From the NCBI RefSeq assembly GCF_016863095.1, contig NZ_BOOF01000047.1:26035-90034 (forward strand): DNA of 64,000 nucleotides, given 5' to 3'. The first letter of the stretch is position 1; each line of letters starts with the position of its first letter. This document shows positions 52,896 through 61,126 of this stretch, piece by piece. Under the pieces are notes generated by a model, which was given only the letters and a program-made list of their open reading frames with translations, was not told the DNA's origin and made no database searches. A program made the translations under genes and the position numbers. This stretch comes from Microbispora siamensis. Lineage in GTDB: Bacteria > Actinomycetota > Actinomycetes > Streptosporangiales > Streptosporangiaceae.

Positions 52896-53918
52896 ATGAT
52901 GTTCGACTCTGAATCCGCGCTGGAAGACCGGCTGACGACGCCGTCACCCGCCCTCGTCGCCTCCCTGGCCTCGGGTGCCGGCGACCTGGTCGTGCTCGGC
53001 GCGGGCGGCAAGATGGGTCCCACGCTGTGCCGCCTGGCCCGCCGGGGCCTCGACGAGGCCGGCCGTATGGGTGACGCGGTGTGGGCGGTCTCCCGCTGGT
53101 CCGACCCCGCCGCGGCCCGCGACCTGGAGCGGCACGGGGTGCGGACGGTGACGTTCGACCTGATGGGGAACGCGGACCTGGGTGCGCTGCCGGACGCCCG
53201 CGACGTGGTGTTCATGGTGGGGGCGAAGTTCGGCACCGCCGCCGCTCCCTACCTCGCCTGGGTGGTCAACGCCGCGCTGCCCGCGCGCGTCGCGGAGCGG
53301 TACGCCGGCGCGCGGATCGCCGCGTTCTCCACAGGGAACGTCTACCCGCTCACCGGCCTGGAGACCGGCGGCTGCGCCGAGACCGATGCGACCGGGCCGG
53401 TCGGGGAGTACGCGATGAGCTGCCTCGGCCGGGAGCGGGTGTTCGAGCACGCGGCGCAGCGCGGCACGCCGGTGAGCCTGCTGCGCCTGAACTACGCCGT
53501 GGACCTGCGCTATGGCGTGCTCGCCGACATCGGTCAGACGGTGCTGTCGGGGTCGCCGGTGGACGTCACCACCGGTCACGTCAACGTCGTGTGGCAGGGC
53601 TACGCGAACGAGGTCGCGCTGCGCTCCCTGGAGCACGCGTCGTCCGATGCCTTCGTGCTCAACCTCACCGGTCCCGAGACCGCGTCGGTCCGGCGGATCG
53701 CGTCCCGCTTCGCCGAGCGGTTCGGCGTCGCCGCCGAGTTCACCGGCGCCGAGGCCCGTACGGCCCTGCTCAGCGACGCCACGCGCTGCCACGCGCTGTT
53801 CGGCTACCCCGATGTCCCCCTGGGCACGCTGATCGACTGGCAGGCCGACTGGCTGCGGCGGGGACTGCCCGTCTCGGGCAAGCCCACCAAGTTCGCCGTG
53901 CGCGACGGGAGGTTCTGA
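52896..53918 (+). CDS. NAD-dependent epimerase/dehydratase-like protein with altered active site
   Basis: The 340-residue extended-SDR protein has the cofactor motif VLGAGGKMGPTLCRLARRG and the family layout (FSTGNVYPLTG, NVVWQGYANEV). The catalytic Tyr-X-X-X-Lys is not intact: the tyrosine in GEYAMSCLGRE is followed by Cys at the lysine position, so the protein may have changed activity or only bind its ligand. The start is ATG at 52896 or 52899, directly after the permease stop. It overlaps the next gene by 1 nt. Confidence 0.82.
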   Translation: MMFDSESALEDRLTTPSPALVASLASGAGDLVVLGAGGKMGPTLCRLARRGLDEAGRMGDAVWAVSRWSDPAAARDLERHGVRTVTFDLMGNADLGALPDARDVVFMVGAKFGTAAAPYLAWVVNAALPARVAERYAGARIAAFSTGNVYPLTGLETGGCAETDATGPVGEYAMSCLGRERVFEHAAQRGTPVSLLRLNYAVDLRYGVLADIGQTVLSGSPVDVTTGHVNVVWQGYANEVALRSLEHASSDAFVLNLTGPETASVRRIASRFAERFGVAAEFTGAEARTALLSDATRCHALFGYPDVPLGTLIDWQADWLRRGLPVSGKPTKFAVRDGRF

Positions 53919-54910
53919 TGTCCCTCGCACCGCTGCTCGACGGGGCGGCCATCCCCGCCCACCCGCTCGCCCTCACCGCGGCCCGCACGCTCGACGAGCG
54001 CCGCCAGCGGGCCCTCACCCGCTACTACCTCGCGGCGGGCGCCGGCGGGATCGCCGTCGGCGTGCACACCACCCAGTTCGCGATCCGGGAGGCCGGGCTG
54101 CTGCGGCCGGTGCTGGAACTGGCCGCGGAGACCGTCGCCGCGAGCGACAGGGCAGGGGACGTCGTGACGATCGCGGGCGCCTGCGGTCCCGTCGCGCAGG
54201 CGGTCGCGGAGGCGGAGCTCGCGGCGGGCCTCGGGTACGACGCGGTGCTGCTGTCGCCGGTCGTCCCCGGCGCCACCGAGGCCGACCTGCTGGAGCGGGC
54301 GCGCGCGGTGGGCGAGGTGCTGCCGGTGATCGGGTTCTACCTGCAACGGGCCATCGGCGGCCCGGAGCTGTCCCGGGGCTTCTGGCGGGCGCTCGCCGAC
54401 CAGCCGTCCACCGTCGCCATCAAGGTCGCGCCGTTCGACCGGTATCGCACGCTGGAGGTCGCGCACGGCGTCGCCGCCTCCGGCCGGAGCGAGGAGGTGG
54501 CGCTCTACACCGGCAACGACGACCACATCATCGGCGACCTGCTCGCCACGCTGCCCGGCGGGCTGCGGTTCCGCGGCGGCCTGCTCGGCCAGTGGGCGGT
54601 CTGGACCCGGGCCGCCGTGGCGATGGTCGAGCAGGTGTCCCGGGACCCCGCAGGACTGGCCGGGAAGGCGCAGCAGCTCACCGACGCCAACGCGGCGGTG
54701 TTCGACGCCGCGCACGGCTTCGCCGGATGCATCGCGGGTGTGCACGAGGTGCTCAGGCGGCAGGGCCTGCTCGCCGGAGTCTGGTGCCTCGACCCGGACG
54801 AGGGCCTGTCGCCCGGCCAGGCCGAGGAGCTGACCCGGGTGACGGCCGCCTACCCCTGGCTCGTGGACGACGACTTCGTGGCGGAGCACCTCGATGCCTG
54901 GCTCGCCTGA
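53918..54910 (+). CDS. Dihydrodipicolinate synthase/N-acetylneuraminate lyase family aldolase
   Basis: The 330-residue TIM-barrel protein has Tyr141 (VIGFYLQRAIG) and the Schiff-base Lys169 (VAIKVAPFDRY), the two key residues of the family. The usual GTTGE box is altered to GVHTTQF, which separates it from true dihydrodipicolinate synthase. It is therefore more likely a catabolic aldolase or dehydratase for a 2-keto-3-deoxy sugar acid. The ATG overlaps the preceding stop by 1 nt (TGATG). Confidence 0.87.
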   Translation: MSLAPLLDGAAIPAHPLALTAARTLDERRQRALTRYYLAAGAGGIAVGVHTTQFAIREAGLLRPVLELAAETVAASDRAGDVVTIAGACGPVAQAVAEAELAAGLGYDAVLLSPVVPGATEADLLERARAVGEVLPVIGFYLQRAIGGPELSRGFWRALADQPSTVAIKVAPFDRYRTLEVAHGVAASGRSEEVALYTGNDDHIIGDLLATLPGGLRFRGGLLGQWAVWTRAAVAMVEQVSRDPAGLAGKAQQLTDANAAVFDAAHGFAGCIAGVHEVLRRQGLLAGVWCLDPDEGLSPGQAEELTRVTAAYPWLVDDDFVAEHLDAWLA

Positions 54911-55871
54911 CGCGCGCACGCTGGTCTGCGTGCCGCCGGACCTGCGCGCCCGGCTGTTCGGGCGGGAGCTCGGCGAGGCCCGCCTGCTCGACGACCCGGC
55001 CGACCGGGCCGGCCTGGCCGAGGCGCTTCCCGGCACGGAGATCCTGGTCACGGGCTGGGGAATGCCGGTCCTCGACGCGGCCCTGCTGGACCTCGCGCCG
55101 AGCCTGCGGCTGGTCGCCCACATCGGCGCCAGCGTCAAGTTCTTCGTCACCGGCGAGGTGTTCGCGCGGGGGATCAGGGTGACCCAGGCGGGGCAGGCGA
55201 TGGCCCGCCCGGTCGCCGAGGTGGCGCTCGCCTTCACCCTGTCCCTCCTGCACCGCATCCACCGTTTCGACCACGCGCTCCACAGCGACGCCGACTGGCA
55301 CACGGCGGAGCAGGCGCCGCCGCGGCACGAGATCCTGGGATGCCGCGTCGGGGTCGTCGGCGCCTCCCGCACCGGCCGGGCGTACCTCGATCTGGTGCGC
55401 GCCCTCGGTGCGGAGACGGTGGTGAGCGATCCCTACTTCGCGGGGGAGCCCGGCGTGCCCGCCGTGCCGCTGGACGAACTGCTGGCCACGAGCAGGATCG
55501 TGGCCCTGCACGCGCCGGTGCTGCCGGAGACCAGGCACCTGCTCGGCGCGCGCGAGCTGGCGCTCATGCCCGACGGCGCGGGGCTGGTGAACACGGCCAG
55601 ATCGTGGCTGGTGGACGAGGAGGCGCTCCTGGCGGAGCTGCGCACCGGGCGGATCGACGCCGCGATCGACGTCTTCGACGCCGAGCCGCTGCCCGCGGAC
55701 CACGGATTCAGGAGCCTGCCGAACGTCCTGCTCACGCCGCACCAGGCGGCCGGGACGGTCGAGGCGCGGCGGCGCCAGGGCGCGCTCGTGCTGGACGAGA
55801 TCCGGCGCCACCGCGCGGGGCTCGCGCTGCGTCACGAGGTGACTCCCGAGATGCTGGAGCGGATGGGTTGA
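54894..55871 (+). CDS. D-isomer-specific 2-hydroxyacid dehydrogenase
   Basis: The 325-residue NAD-dependent dehydrogenase has the Rossmann motif GVVGASRTGR and the three catalytic residues: Arg in VNTARSWLVDE, Glu in VFDAEPLP and His in LLTPHQAAGT. It reduces a 2-keto acid or oxidises a 2-hydroxy acid. It overlaps the aldolase gene by 17 nt, so translation is coupled. It could process the keto acid produced by the aldolase (inference). Confidence 0.9.
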   Translation: MPGSPDARTLVCVPPDLRARLFGRELGEARLLDDPADRAGLAEALPGTEILVTGWGMPVLDAALLDLAPSLRLVAHIGASVKFFVTGEVFARGIRVTQAGQAMARPVAEVALAFTLSLLHRIHRFDHALHSDADWHTAEQAPPRHEILGCRVGVVGASRTGRAYLDLVRALGAETVVSDPYFAGEPGVPAVPLDELLATSRIVALHAPVLPETRHLLGARELALMPDGAGLVNTARSWLVDEEALLAELRTGRIDAAIDVFDAEPLPADHGFRSLPNVLLTPHQAAGTVEARRRQGALVLDEIRRHRAGLALRHEVTPEMLERMG

Positions 55872-56803
55872 CCGAGTTCAGGACCGTGCGCGCGGACGAG
55901 GTGACCTCCCTGTACGCGCTGTGGGCGGGGGCCTTCACCGCGTCCCACATCGTGCCGCTGTACGAGCAGGACGAGGGGCGCCTCGGCCGCACCCTCGTGG
56001 CCGCGGACGCCACCGGCGTCCTGGCCGTGGTGTACTGGCTGCCCCGCGACGTGCGCGACGCTCACGGCGGCGTCCGGCGGGTGGGCTGCGTGTCCAGCGT
56101 CGCGACGAGGCCGGACGCCCGGGGCAGGGGACTGGTCAGGCGGTTGCTCGCGATGGCGGCCGACGCGATGACGGCGGCCGGGTGCGCGTGGTCGCTGCTG
56201 TTCACCGGCACGCCGGGCGTCTACTCCGGTTCCGGCTGGCGGGTGTTCGACCGGCCGCGGGTGGACGGCCGCTTCGCCGCCGCCGGGACTCTCGACGACG
56301 CCGGGACTCTCGACGCAGGCTGGACCGCCGGACCGGCCGGGCTGGGCGACTGGACCGTGCTCGCCGCGCTGCATGACCGGCACGACGACCGGCGCCCGCT
56401 CACCACCGTGCGTTCCGCCCGGGACTGGTCCGGCCGCGTCCCGGTCTGGTACGGCCCGCCGCACGAGATCCTGCTGGTCCGTGAGCACGGCACCCCCATG
56501 GCGTACGCGGTGGTGGACTGGAGTGCCGGGGACGTGGTCGAGGTGGCGCTCGCGGACGGCCGGGCGGCCGCGCCCCTGCTGCGTGCCGTGGCCGCCGAGG
56601 CCCGTGCGCGCGGTGTGCGGTCGGGATGCTTGCGCGCGCCGCTCGACCCTCCGATCCGGTCCGCCCTGCCCCTCCTCTTCGAGGAATGGGAGCGCCGGGA
56701 CGAGCAGACCGGCATGGCCAGGCCGCTGCTGCTGGAGGAGGCCGAGGTCAGGGCCGTCGTCGAGCATCCGCTCGCCGTGCACTGGACGGCCGACTACTTC
56801 TGA
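55868..56803 (+). CDS. GNAT-family N-acetyltransferase-like protein
   Basis: The 311-residue protein has a GNAT core with the acetyl-CoA-binding segment SVATRPDARGRGLVRRLLAM (the R/Q-x-x-G-x-G/A loop is RGRGLV) and FTGTPGVYSGSGWRVFDRP, resembling the Eis-type or tandem GNAT proteins. The start is TTG at 55868 (TTGA overlap with the previous stop). It is the last gene of the contiguous plus-strand operon; an acetyl acceptor among pathway aminosugars is possible but not shown. Confidence 0.85.
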   Translation: MTEFRTVRADEVTSLYALWAGAFTASHIVPLYEQDEGRLGRTLVAADATGVLAVVYWLPRDVRDAHGGVRRVGCVSSVATRPDARGRGLVRRLLAMAADAMTAAGCAWSLLFTGTPGVYSGSGWRVFDRPRVDGRFAAAGTLDDAGTLDAGWTAGPAGLGDWTVLAALHDRHDDRRPLTTVRSARDWSGRVPVWYGPPHEILLVREHGTPMAYAVVDWSAGDVVEVALADGRAAAPLLRAVAAEARARGVRSGCLRAPLDPPIRSALPLLFEEWERRDEQTGMARPLLLEEAEVRAVVEHPLAVHWTADYF

Positions 56804-56868
56804 CCATCACCGCCGCCGAAGGCTAAAGTGCCACCAGAACCTTGTTCTCTTTCTGGAAGGGTGGCGCC

Positions 56869-57777
56869 ATGCCTGTTGGTGAGGATTCCGAGCTGAGGTT
56901 CGACGGGAGGGTGGCGATCGTCACCGGAGCCGGGCACGGGCTCGGCCGGTCGCACGCGCTGCTGCTCGGCCGGCGCGGGGCGAAGGTCGTCGTCAACGAC
57001 CTCGGCGGCGCCCTCGACGGCTCCGGCGCGTCCTCGGGCCCGGCGGCGGAGGTCGCCGAGCTGATCGTGAAGAACGGCGGAGAGGCGGTGGCCAGCACCG
57101 ACAACGTCGCCACGCCGGAGGGCGCGGAGGCGATCGTGCGGACCGCGCTCGACGCGTTCGGCCGCGTGGACGTGGTCGTCAACAACGCCGGCATCCTGCG
57201 CGACCGCTCGTTCGGGAAGATGACGGTCGAGGAGTTCGACGCCGTGATCGCCGTGCACGTGCGCGGCTCGTTCCTGGTCAGCCGGGCGGCGTTCCCGCAC
57301 ATGAAGGAGCAGGCGTACGGGCGGATCGTGAACACCTCCTCGCCCGCCGGGCTGTTCGGCAACTTCGGCCAGGCCAACTACTCGACGGCCAAGATGGGCC
57401 TGGTGGGCCTGACCAAGACGCTCGGCATCGAGGGCGCGCGGGCGAACATCAAGGCCAACGCGATCGCCCCCGTGGCGTGGACGCGGATGACCGAGACGTT
57501 GCTGCCCGCGGAGTTCGAGAGCAAGTTCACCCCCGAGCGGGTCAGCCCGCTGGTGGCGTACCTGGCCCACGAGAGCTGCGAGACCAGCGGCGAGGTGTTC
57601 TCGGTCGGGGCCGGCCGGATCGCCCGGGTGTTCGTGGCAGAGGGGCCGGGCTGGCGTACCGACGACCTCACCGTCGAGGCGATCCGCGACAACTGGGAGA
57701 CCGTCATGGCCGAGCAGCCCTATCTCCCCACGAAGCTGGGCGAGCAGGCCGGCGCCTCCCTGCAGGCGATGCTCTGA
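56869..57777 (+). CDS. SDR family dehydrogenase, (3R)-hydroxyacyl-CoA-dehydrogenase-like
   Basis: The 302-residue SDR resembles the dehydrogenase part of the peroxisomal multifunctional enzyme type 2: TGAGHGLGRSHALLLGRRGA, VVNDLGGALDGSG, VNNAGILRD and the active site NYSTAKMGLVG. The extra C-terminal part (SVGAGRIARVFVAEGPGW) is typical of that subgroup. It probably oxidises a 3-hydroxyacyl-CoA or steroid-type intermediate. The ATG at 56869 has GGAAGGGTGG upstream. It lies 65 bp after the operon and may be separately expressed. Confidence 0.88.
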   Translation: MPVGEDSELRFDGRVAIVTGAGHGLGRSHALLLGRRGAKVVVNDLGGALDGSGASSGPAAEVAELIVKNGGEAVASTDNVATPEGAEAIVRTALDAFGRVDVVVNNAGILRDRSFGKMTVEEFDAVIAVHVRGSFLVSRAAFPHMKEQAYGRIVNTSSPAGLFGNFGQANYSTAKMGLVGLTKTLGIEGARANIKANAIAPVAWTRMTETLLPAEFESKFTPERVSPLVAYLAHESCETSGEVFSVGAGRIARVFVAEGPGWRTDDLTVEAIRDNWETVMAEQPYLPTKLGEQAGASLQAML

Positions 57778-57805
57778 CCTGCCCCCGCCGCGCCCGGCCG
57801 GGCCG

Positions 57806-60211
57806 TCAGAGCTCCTCGGCCGGCTCCGGCGGGCCGATGAGGTCGAGGGACAGGTCCCCGGGCCGCCGGGGCGCGGGCGCGCGGCCGGGCGGCTGCCTGA
57901 CCCGCAGGCCGGGGAAGGGCGGCGGCGCGTTGCGCCGGGCCTGCGGCTGCGCGCCGAGCGTGAACTCCTCGCCGTGGTGCGACAGCGTGAGGGGCGGGCC
58001 GTGCAGGAGCCGGTACGTCGTGCCGTCCGGGGTGACGTCGACCCGCAGCAGGCGGCCCCGGTAGCGCACGCGGAAGGTGAGCCGGGTGATGCCCGAGGGC
58101 AGGCGGGGGGCGAAGCAGACCCGCCCCTCGCGTGCCCGCATGCCGCCGAACCCGCCCACCAGCGCGATCCACGCCCCGGCCAGCGAGGCCATATGAACGC
58201 CGTCGCGGGTGTTGTGCTCGAGGTCGCGCAGGTCCATCAGCGCGGCCTCGCCCAGATAGGCGTAGGCGAGGTCGAGCTGTCCCACCTCGGCGGCGAGCAC
58301 GGCCTGCGTGCAGGACGACAGCGAGGAGTCCCGCACGGTCAGCGCCTCGTAGTAGGCGAAGTTGCGCGCCTTCTGCTCGAGGGTGAACGCCTCGCCGCAC
58401 AGGTGCATGGCCAGCACGAGGTCGGCCTGCTTGACGACCTGCTTGCGGTAGAGGTCGAAGTAGGGGAAGTGGAGCAGCAGCGGATACTGCTCGGGTGCGG
58501 TGCCCGCGAAGTCCCACACCGCGTGCCCGGTGAACCCCTCGCTCTGCTCGTGGACCCCCAGCCGCTCGTCGTACGGCAGGTAGGTGGCGGCGGCGCAGTC
58601 GCGCCACATGGCGGCCTCCTCCAGCGTGACCCCCAACTGCTCGGCCCGGTCGCGGTGGCGTACGGCCGCCTCGGCGGCGGCCCGCAGGTTCCGCTGGGCC
58701 ATGAGGTTGGTGTAGACGTTGTTGTCCGCGATGGCGCTGTACTCGTCCGGGCCGGTCATGCCGTCGAGGCGGTAACGGCCCTCGGCGTCGTGGTGGCCGA
58801 GCGCGCACCACAGCCGGGCGGTCGCGACGAGCAGCGGCAGGCCGATGTCCCGCTCGAAGTCGGTGTCCTCGGTCGCGTCGACGTACCGCGTGACCGCGGC
58901 GGCGATGTCGGCGTTGACGTGGAAGGCCGCCGTGCCCGCAGGCCAGTATCCCGAGCACTCCTCGCCGTTGATCGTCCGCCAGGGGAAGGCGGCCCCGCCG
59001 GCAAGCCCGAGCTGCTCGGCCCGCGCCTGGGCGAGGGGCAGGATCGAGGCGCGCCACGTCAGGGCGTCGGCGGCGGCCCTGGGGTAGGTGTAGGTGGCCA
59101 CCGGCAGCACGAAGCTCTCGGTGTCCCAGAACGCGTGCCCGTCGTAGCCCGAGCCGGTCAGCCCCTTGCCCGGGATGGGCCGCCGCTCCAGCCGGGCGCC
59201 CGCCTGGAGCAGGTGGAACAGCCCGAAGCGTACGGCCTGCTGCACCTCGGCGTCGCCCTCGACCTCGACGTCCGCGCCCGCCCAGAAGTCGTCGAGGAAG
59301 GCGCGCTGCTCGGCGCACAGGCCGTCCCAGCCGGTGAGCCGGGCCGCCGCCAGCGCCGCCACGACCTGGTCGTGCATCGCGGGCCTGGACCGCTTGGCCG
59401 ACCAGCCGTAGGCGAAGAACTTGTCAAGCCGCAGCCGCTCGCCCGGCACGAGCCGGGTGGCGATCGTGACCCGGCTGACGTTGCCGCCGCCGTCGCACTC
59501 GGCCCGGGTGCCGTCCGGGCCGTCGATCTCGTGGCGCATCCCCGCCGCGACCCGCAGCCGGCTGGCCCTGGTGGAGTGGACCATGACGCACACGTTGTTG
59601 CGCGCGGCGACGTTCTCCTCCAGGACCAGCGGCGCCTCCAGCGCGGCGGCGGCGCGGGGGTCGGCGGTCGGCGGCGGCACGGTCTCGTTGGCCACCAGTT
59701 CCGACTGGACGACGACGTTGAGCGGCTGGTCCACCGGCTCCACCTCGTAGCGGACCGCTGCCACGGCCCGGTGGGTGAACGACACGAGCCGGGTCGAGGT
59801 GACGCGCACCTGGGCCCCGGTCGGCGAGCTCCAGCAGGCCTTCCGGGTGAGCGTCCCCGCCCGCAGGTCGAGGACCCGCTCGTGTGAGTGCAGCGTGCCG
59901 TAGCGGACGTCGAACGGCTCGTCGTCCACGAGCAGGCGGATCAGCTTGCCGTTGGTGACGTTGACGACCGTCTGCCCGGACTCGGGGTAGCCGTAGCCCG
60001 CCTCGGCGTACGGCAGCGGGCGCAGCTCGTAGAAGGAGTTGAGGTAGGTGCCCGGCAGGCCGTACGGCTCGCCCTCGTCGAGGTTGCCGCGCAGCCCGAT
60101 GTGCCCGTTGGACAGCGCGAACACCGACTCGGTCTGGGCGAGCACGTCGGTGTGCAGGTGGCACTCCCGCACCGACCACGGCTCGACGATGAAGGCGGGA
60201 TGCTTGATCAT
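57806..60211 (-). CDS. Glycoside hydrolase family 65 phosphorylase (maltose/trehalose/kojibiose type)
   Basis: The 801-residue protein has the family 65 layout: N-terminal beta-sandwich, (alpha/alpha)6 barrel and C-terminal sheet. The catalytic acid is Glu490 in GPDEYSAIADNNVYTN, and the phosphate-site region GHAFWDTESFVLP is present. It would cleave an alpha-glucosidic disaccharide with phosphate to beta-glucose 1-phosphate. The start overlaps the stop of the beta-phosphoglucomutase gene by 4 nt, so the two act together. Which disaccharide it uses cannot be told. Confidence 0.92.
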   Translation of the reverse strand: MIKHPAFIVEPWSVRECHLHTDVLAQTESVFALSNGHIGLRGNLDEGEPYGLPGTYLNSFYELRPLPYAEAGYGYPESGQTVVNVTNGKLIRLLVDDEPFDVRYGTLHSHERVLDLRAGTLTRKACWSSPTGAQVRVTSTRLVSFTHRAVAAVRYEVEPVDQPLNVVVQSELVANETVPPPTADPRAAAALEAPLVLEENVAARNNVCVMVHSTRASRLRVAAGMRHEIDGPDGTRAECDGGGNVSRVTIATRLVPGERLRLDKFFAYGWSAKRSRPAMHDQVVAALAAARLTGWDGLCAEQRAFLDDFWAGADVEVEGDAEVQQAVRFGLFHLLQAGARLERRPIPGKGLTGSGYDGHAFWDTESFVLPVATYTYPRAAADALTWRASILPLAQARAEQLGLAGGAAFPWRTINGEECSGYWPAGTAAFHVNADIAAAVTRYVDATEDTDFERDIGLPLLVATARLWCALGHHDAEGRYRLDGMTGPDEYSAIADNNVYTNLMAQRNLRAAAEAAVRHRDRAEQLGVTLEEAAMWRDCAAATYLPYDERLGVHEQSEGFTGHAVWDFAGTAPEQYPLLLHFPYFDLYRKQVVKQADLVLAMHLCGEAFTLEQKARNFAYYEALTVRDSSLSSCTQAVLAAEVGQLDLAYAYLGEAALMDLRDLEHNTRDGVHMASLAGAWIALVGGFGGMRAREGRVCFAPRLPSGITRLTFRVRYRGRLLRVDVTPDGTTYRLLHGPPLTLSHHGEEFTLGAQPQARRNAPPPFPGLRVRQPPGRAPAPRRPGDLSLDLIGPPEPAEEL

Positions 60212-60951
60212 TTGTCGTCCAGCAGTTCGGAGAGGTCCGTCACCACCACGTCGGCGCCGTTGTCCCGCAGGGCTTCGGCCTGGTGCCCGCGGTCCACGCC
60301 CACCACGACGGCGAAGCCGCCCGCGCGCCCGGCGGCGACCCCCGCCAGCGCGTCCTCGAACACCGCGGCCTCGGCCGGTGCGAGCCCGAGCGCCTCGGCG
60401 GCGGCGAGGAACATGTCGGGGGCGGGCTTGCCCGCCAGCCCGCGTTCCCTGGCCACCTCGCCGTCGATCCGCGCGTCGAACACGTCGTCGAGCCCGGCCG
60501 CGGCGAGCACGCGCGCGGTGTTGGCGCTGCTGGAGACCACCGCGCGGCGCAGTCCCGCGTCGTGGGCGGCGCGCAGGTAGCGCACCGAGCCCTCGAAGAC
60601 CTCCACGCCCTGCCGGTCGAGGATCCCTTGGACCAGTTCGTTCTTGCGGTTGCTCAGGCCGTTGACCGTGGGCATGCCCGGCGGGTCGTCCGGCTTGCCC
60701 TCGGGCAGGTCGATGCCCCTGGCCCGCAGGAACCCCCGGGTGCCGTCCAGGCGCTTCTTGCCGTCGACGTACCGCTCGTAGTCGCCGGTCTCGTCGAAGG
60801 GCACGAACGGCGTGCCGGTCGCGACCGCCCGCTCGCGCAGGTACTCGTCGAACATCTCCTTCCACGCCGCGGCGTGGATCCGGGCCGTGCGCGTGAGCAC
60901 CCCGTCCATGTCGAACAGGCAGCCGCGCACCCCGTCAGGCAAACCCAGCAT
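60208..60951 (-). CDS. HAD-family beta-phosphoglucomutase
   Basis: The 247-residue protein has the HAD nucleophile motif CLFDMDGVLT (two aspartates), VVSSSANT, the lysine region GKPAPDMFL and FEDALAGVAAGRAG. These match beta-phosphoglucomutase, which converts beta-glucose 1-phosphate to glucose 6-phosphate. The ATG at 60951 (MLGLPDGVRGCLFDMDG) fits the family start; a TTG at 60981 is possible. It precedes the GH65 gene in one operon and supplies the next step of the same pathway. Confidence 0.9.
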   Translation of the reverse strand: MLGLPDGVRGCLFDMDGVLTRTARIHAAAWKEMFDEYLRERAVATGTPFVPFDETGDYERYVDGKKRLDGTRGFLRARGIDLPEGKPDDPPGMPTVNGLSNRKNELVQGILDRQGVEVFEGSVRYLRAAHDAGLRRAVVSSSANTARVLAAAGLDDVFDARIDGEVARERGLAGKPAPDMFLAAAEALGLAPAEAAVFEDALAGVAAGRAGGFAVVVGVDRGHQAEALRDNGADVVVTDLSELLDDK

Positions 60952-61025
60952 GTCAGGCAACCCCCAGCGTGCGCCTTCCAACCATCCTCTCTGCTCTCCT
61001 ACCCCGCACGCAGGAGGCTACTTTT

Positions 61026-61037
61026 GCTGATTTCAGC
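61026..61037. promoter_or_regulatory. ROK-type operator candidate in the divergent promoter
   Basis: GCTGA-TT-TCAGC is a perfect inverted repeat; a related ATCAGCAG lies at 61074-61081. Both sit between the phosphoglucomutase-GH65 operon and the ROK regulator gene, in an AT-rich stretch. Confidence 0.5.
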
Positions 61038-61126
61038 GAAAGGTTGCATCACATCGATAAAAGGTCTTCCCCAATCAGCAGAAAAGAGGTACGTTTCCAG
61101 CCAATCACCGGGACGCGGAGGCGTAC

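Noticed and set aside
53918..54910. DHDPS-family gene as lysine-biosynthetic dapA
   Set aside because: The GTTGE box is altered and the gene is embedded in a catabolic operon with a 2-hydroxyacid dehydrogenase.
60212..60865. Frame open upstream of GH65
   Set aside because: It is the shadow of the phosphoglucomutase gene, whose family motifs are in another frame.
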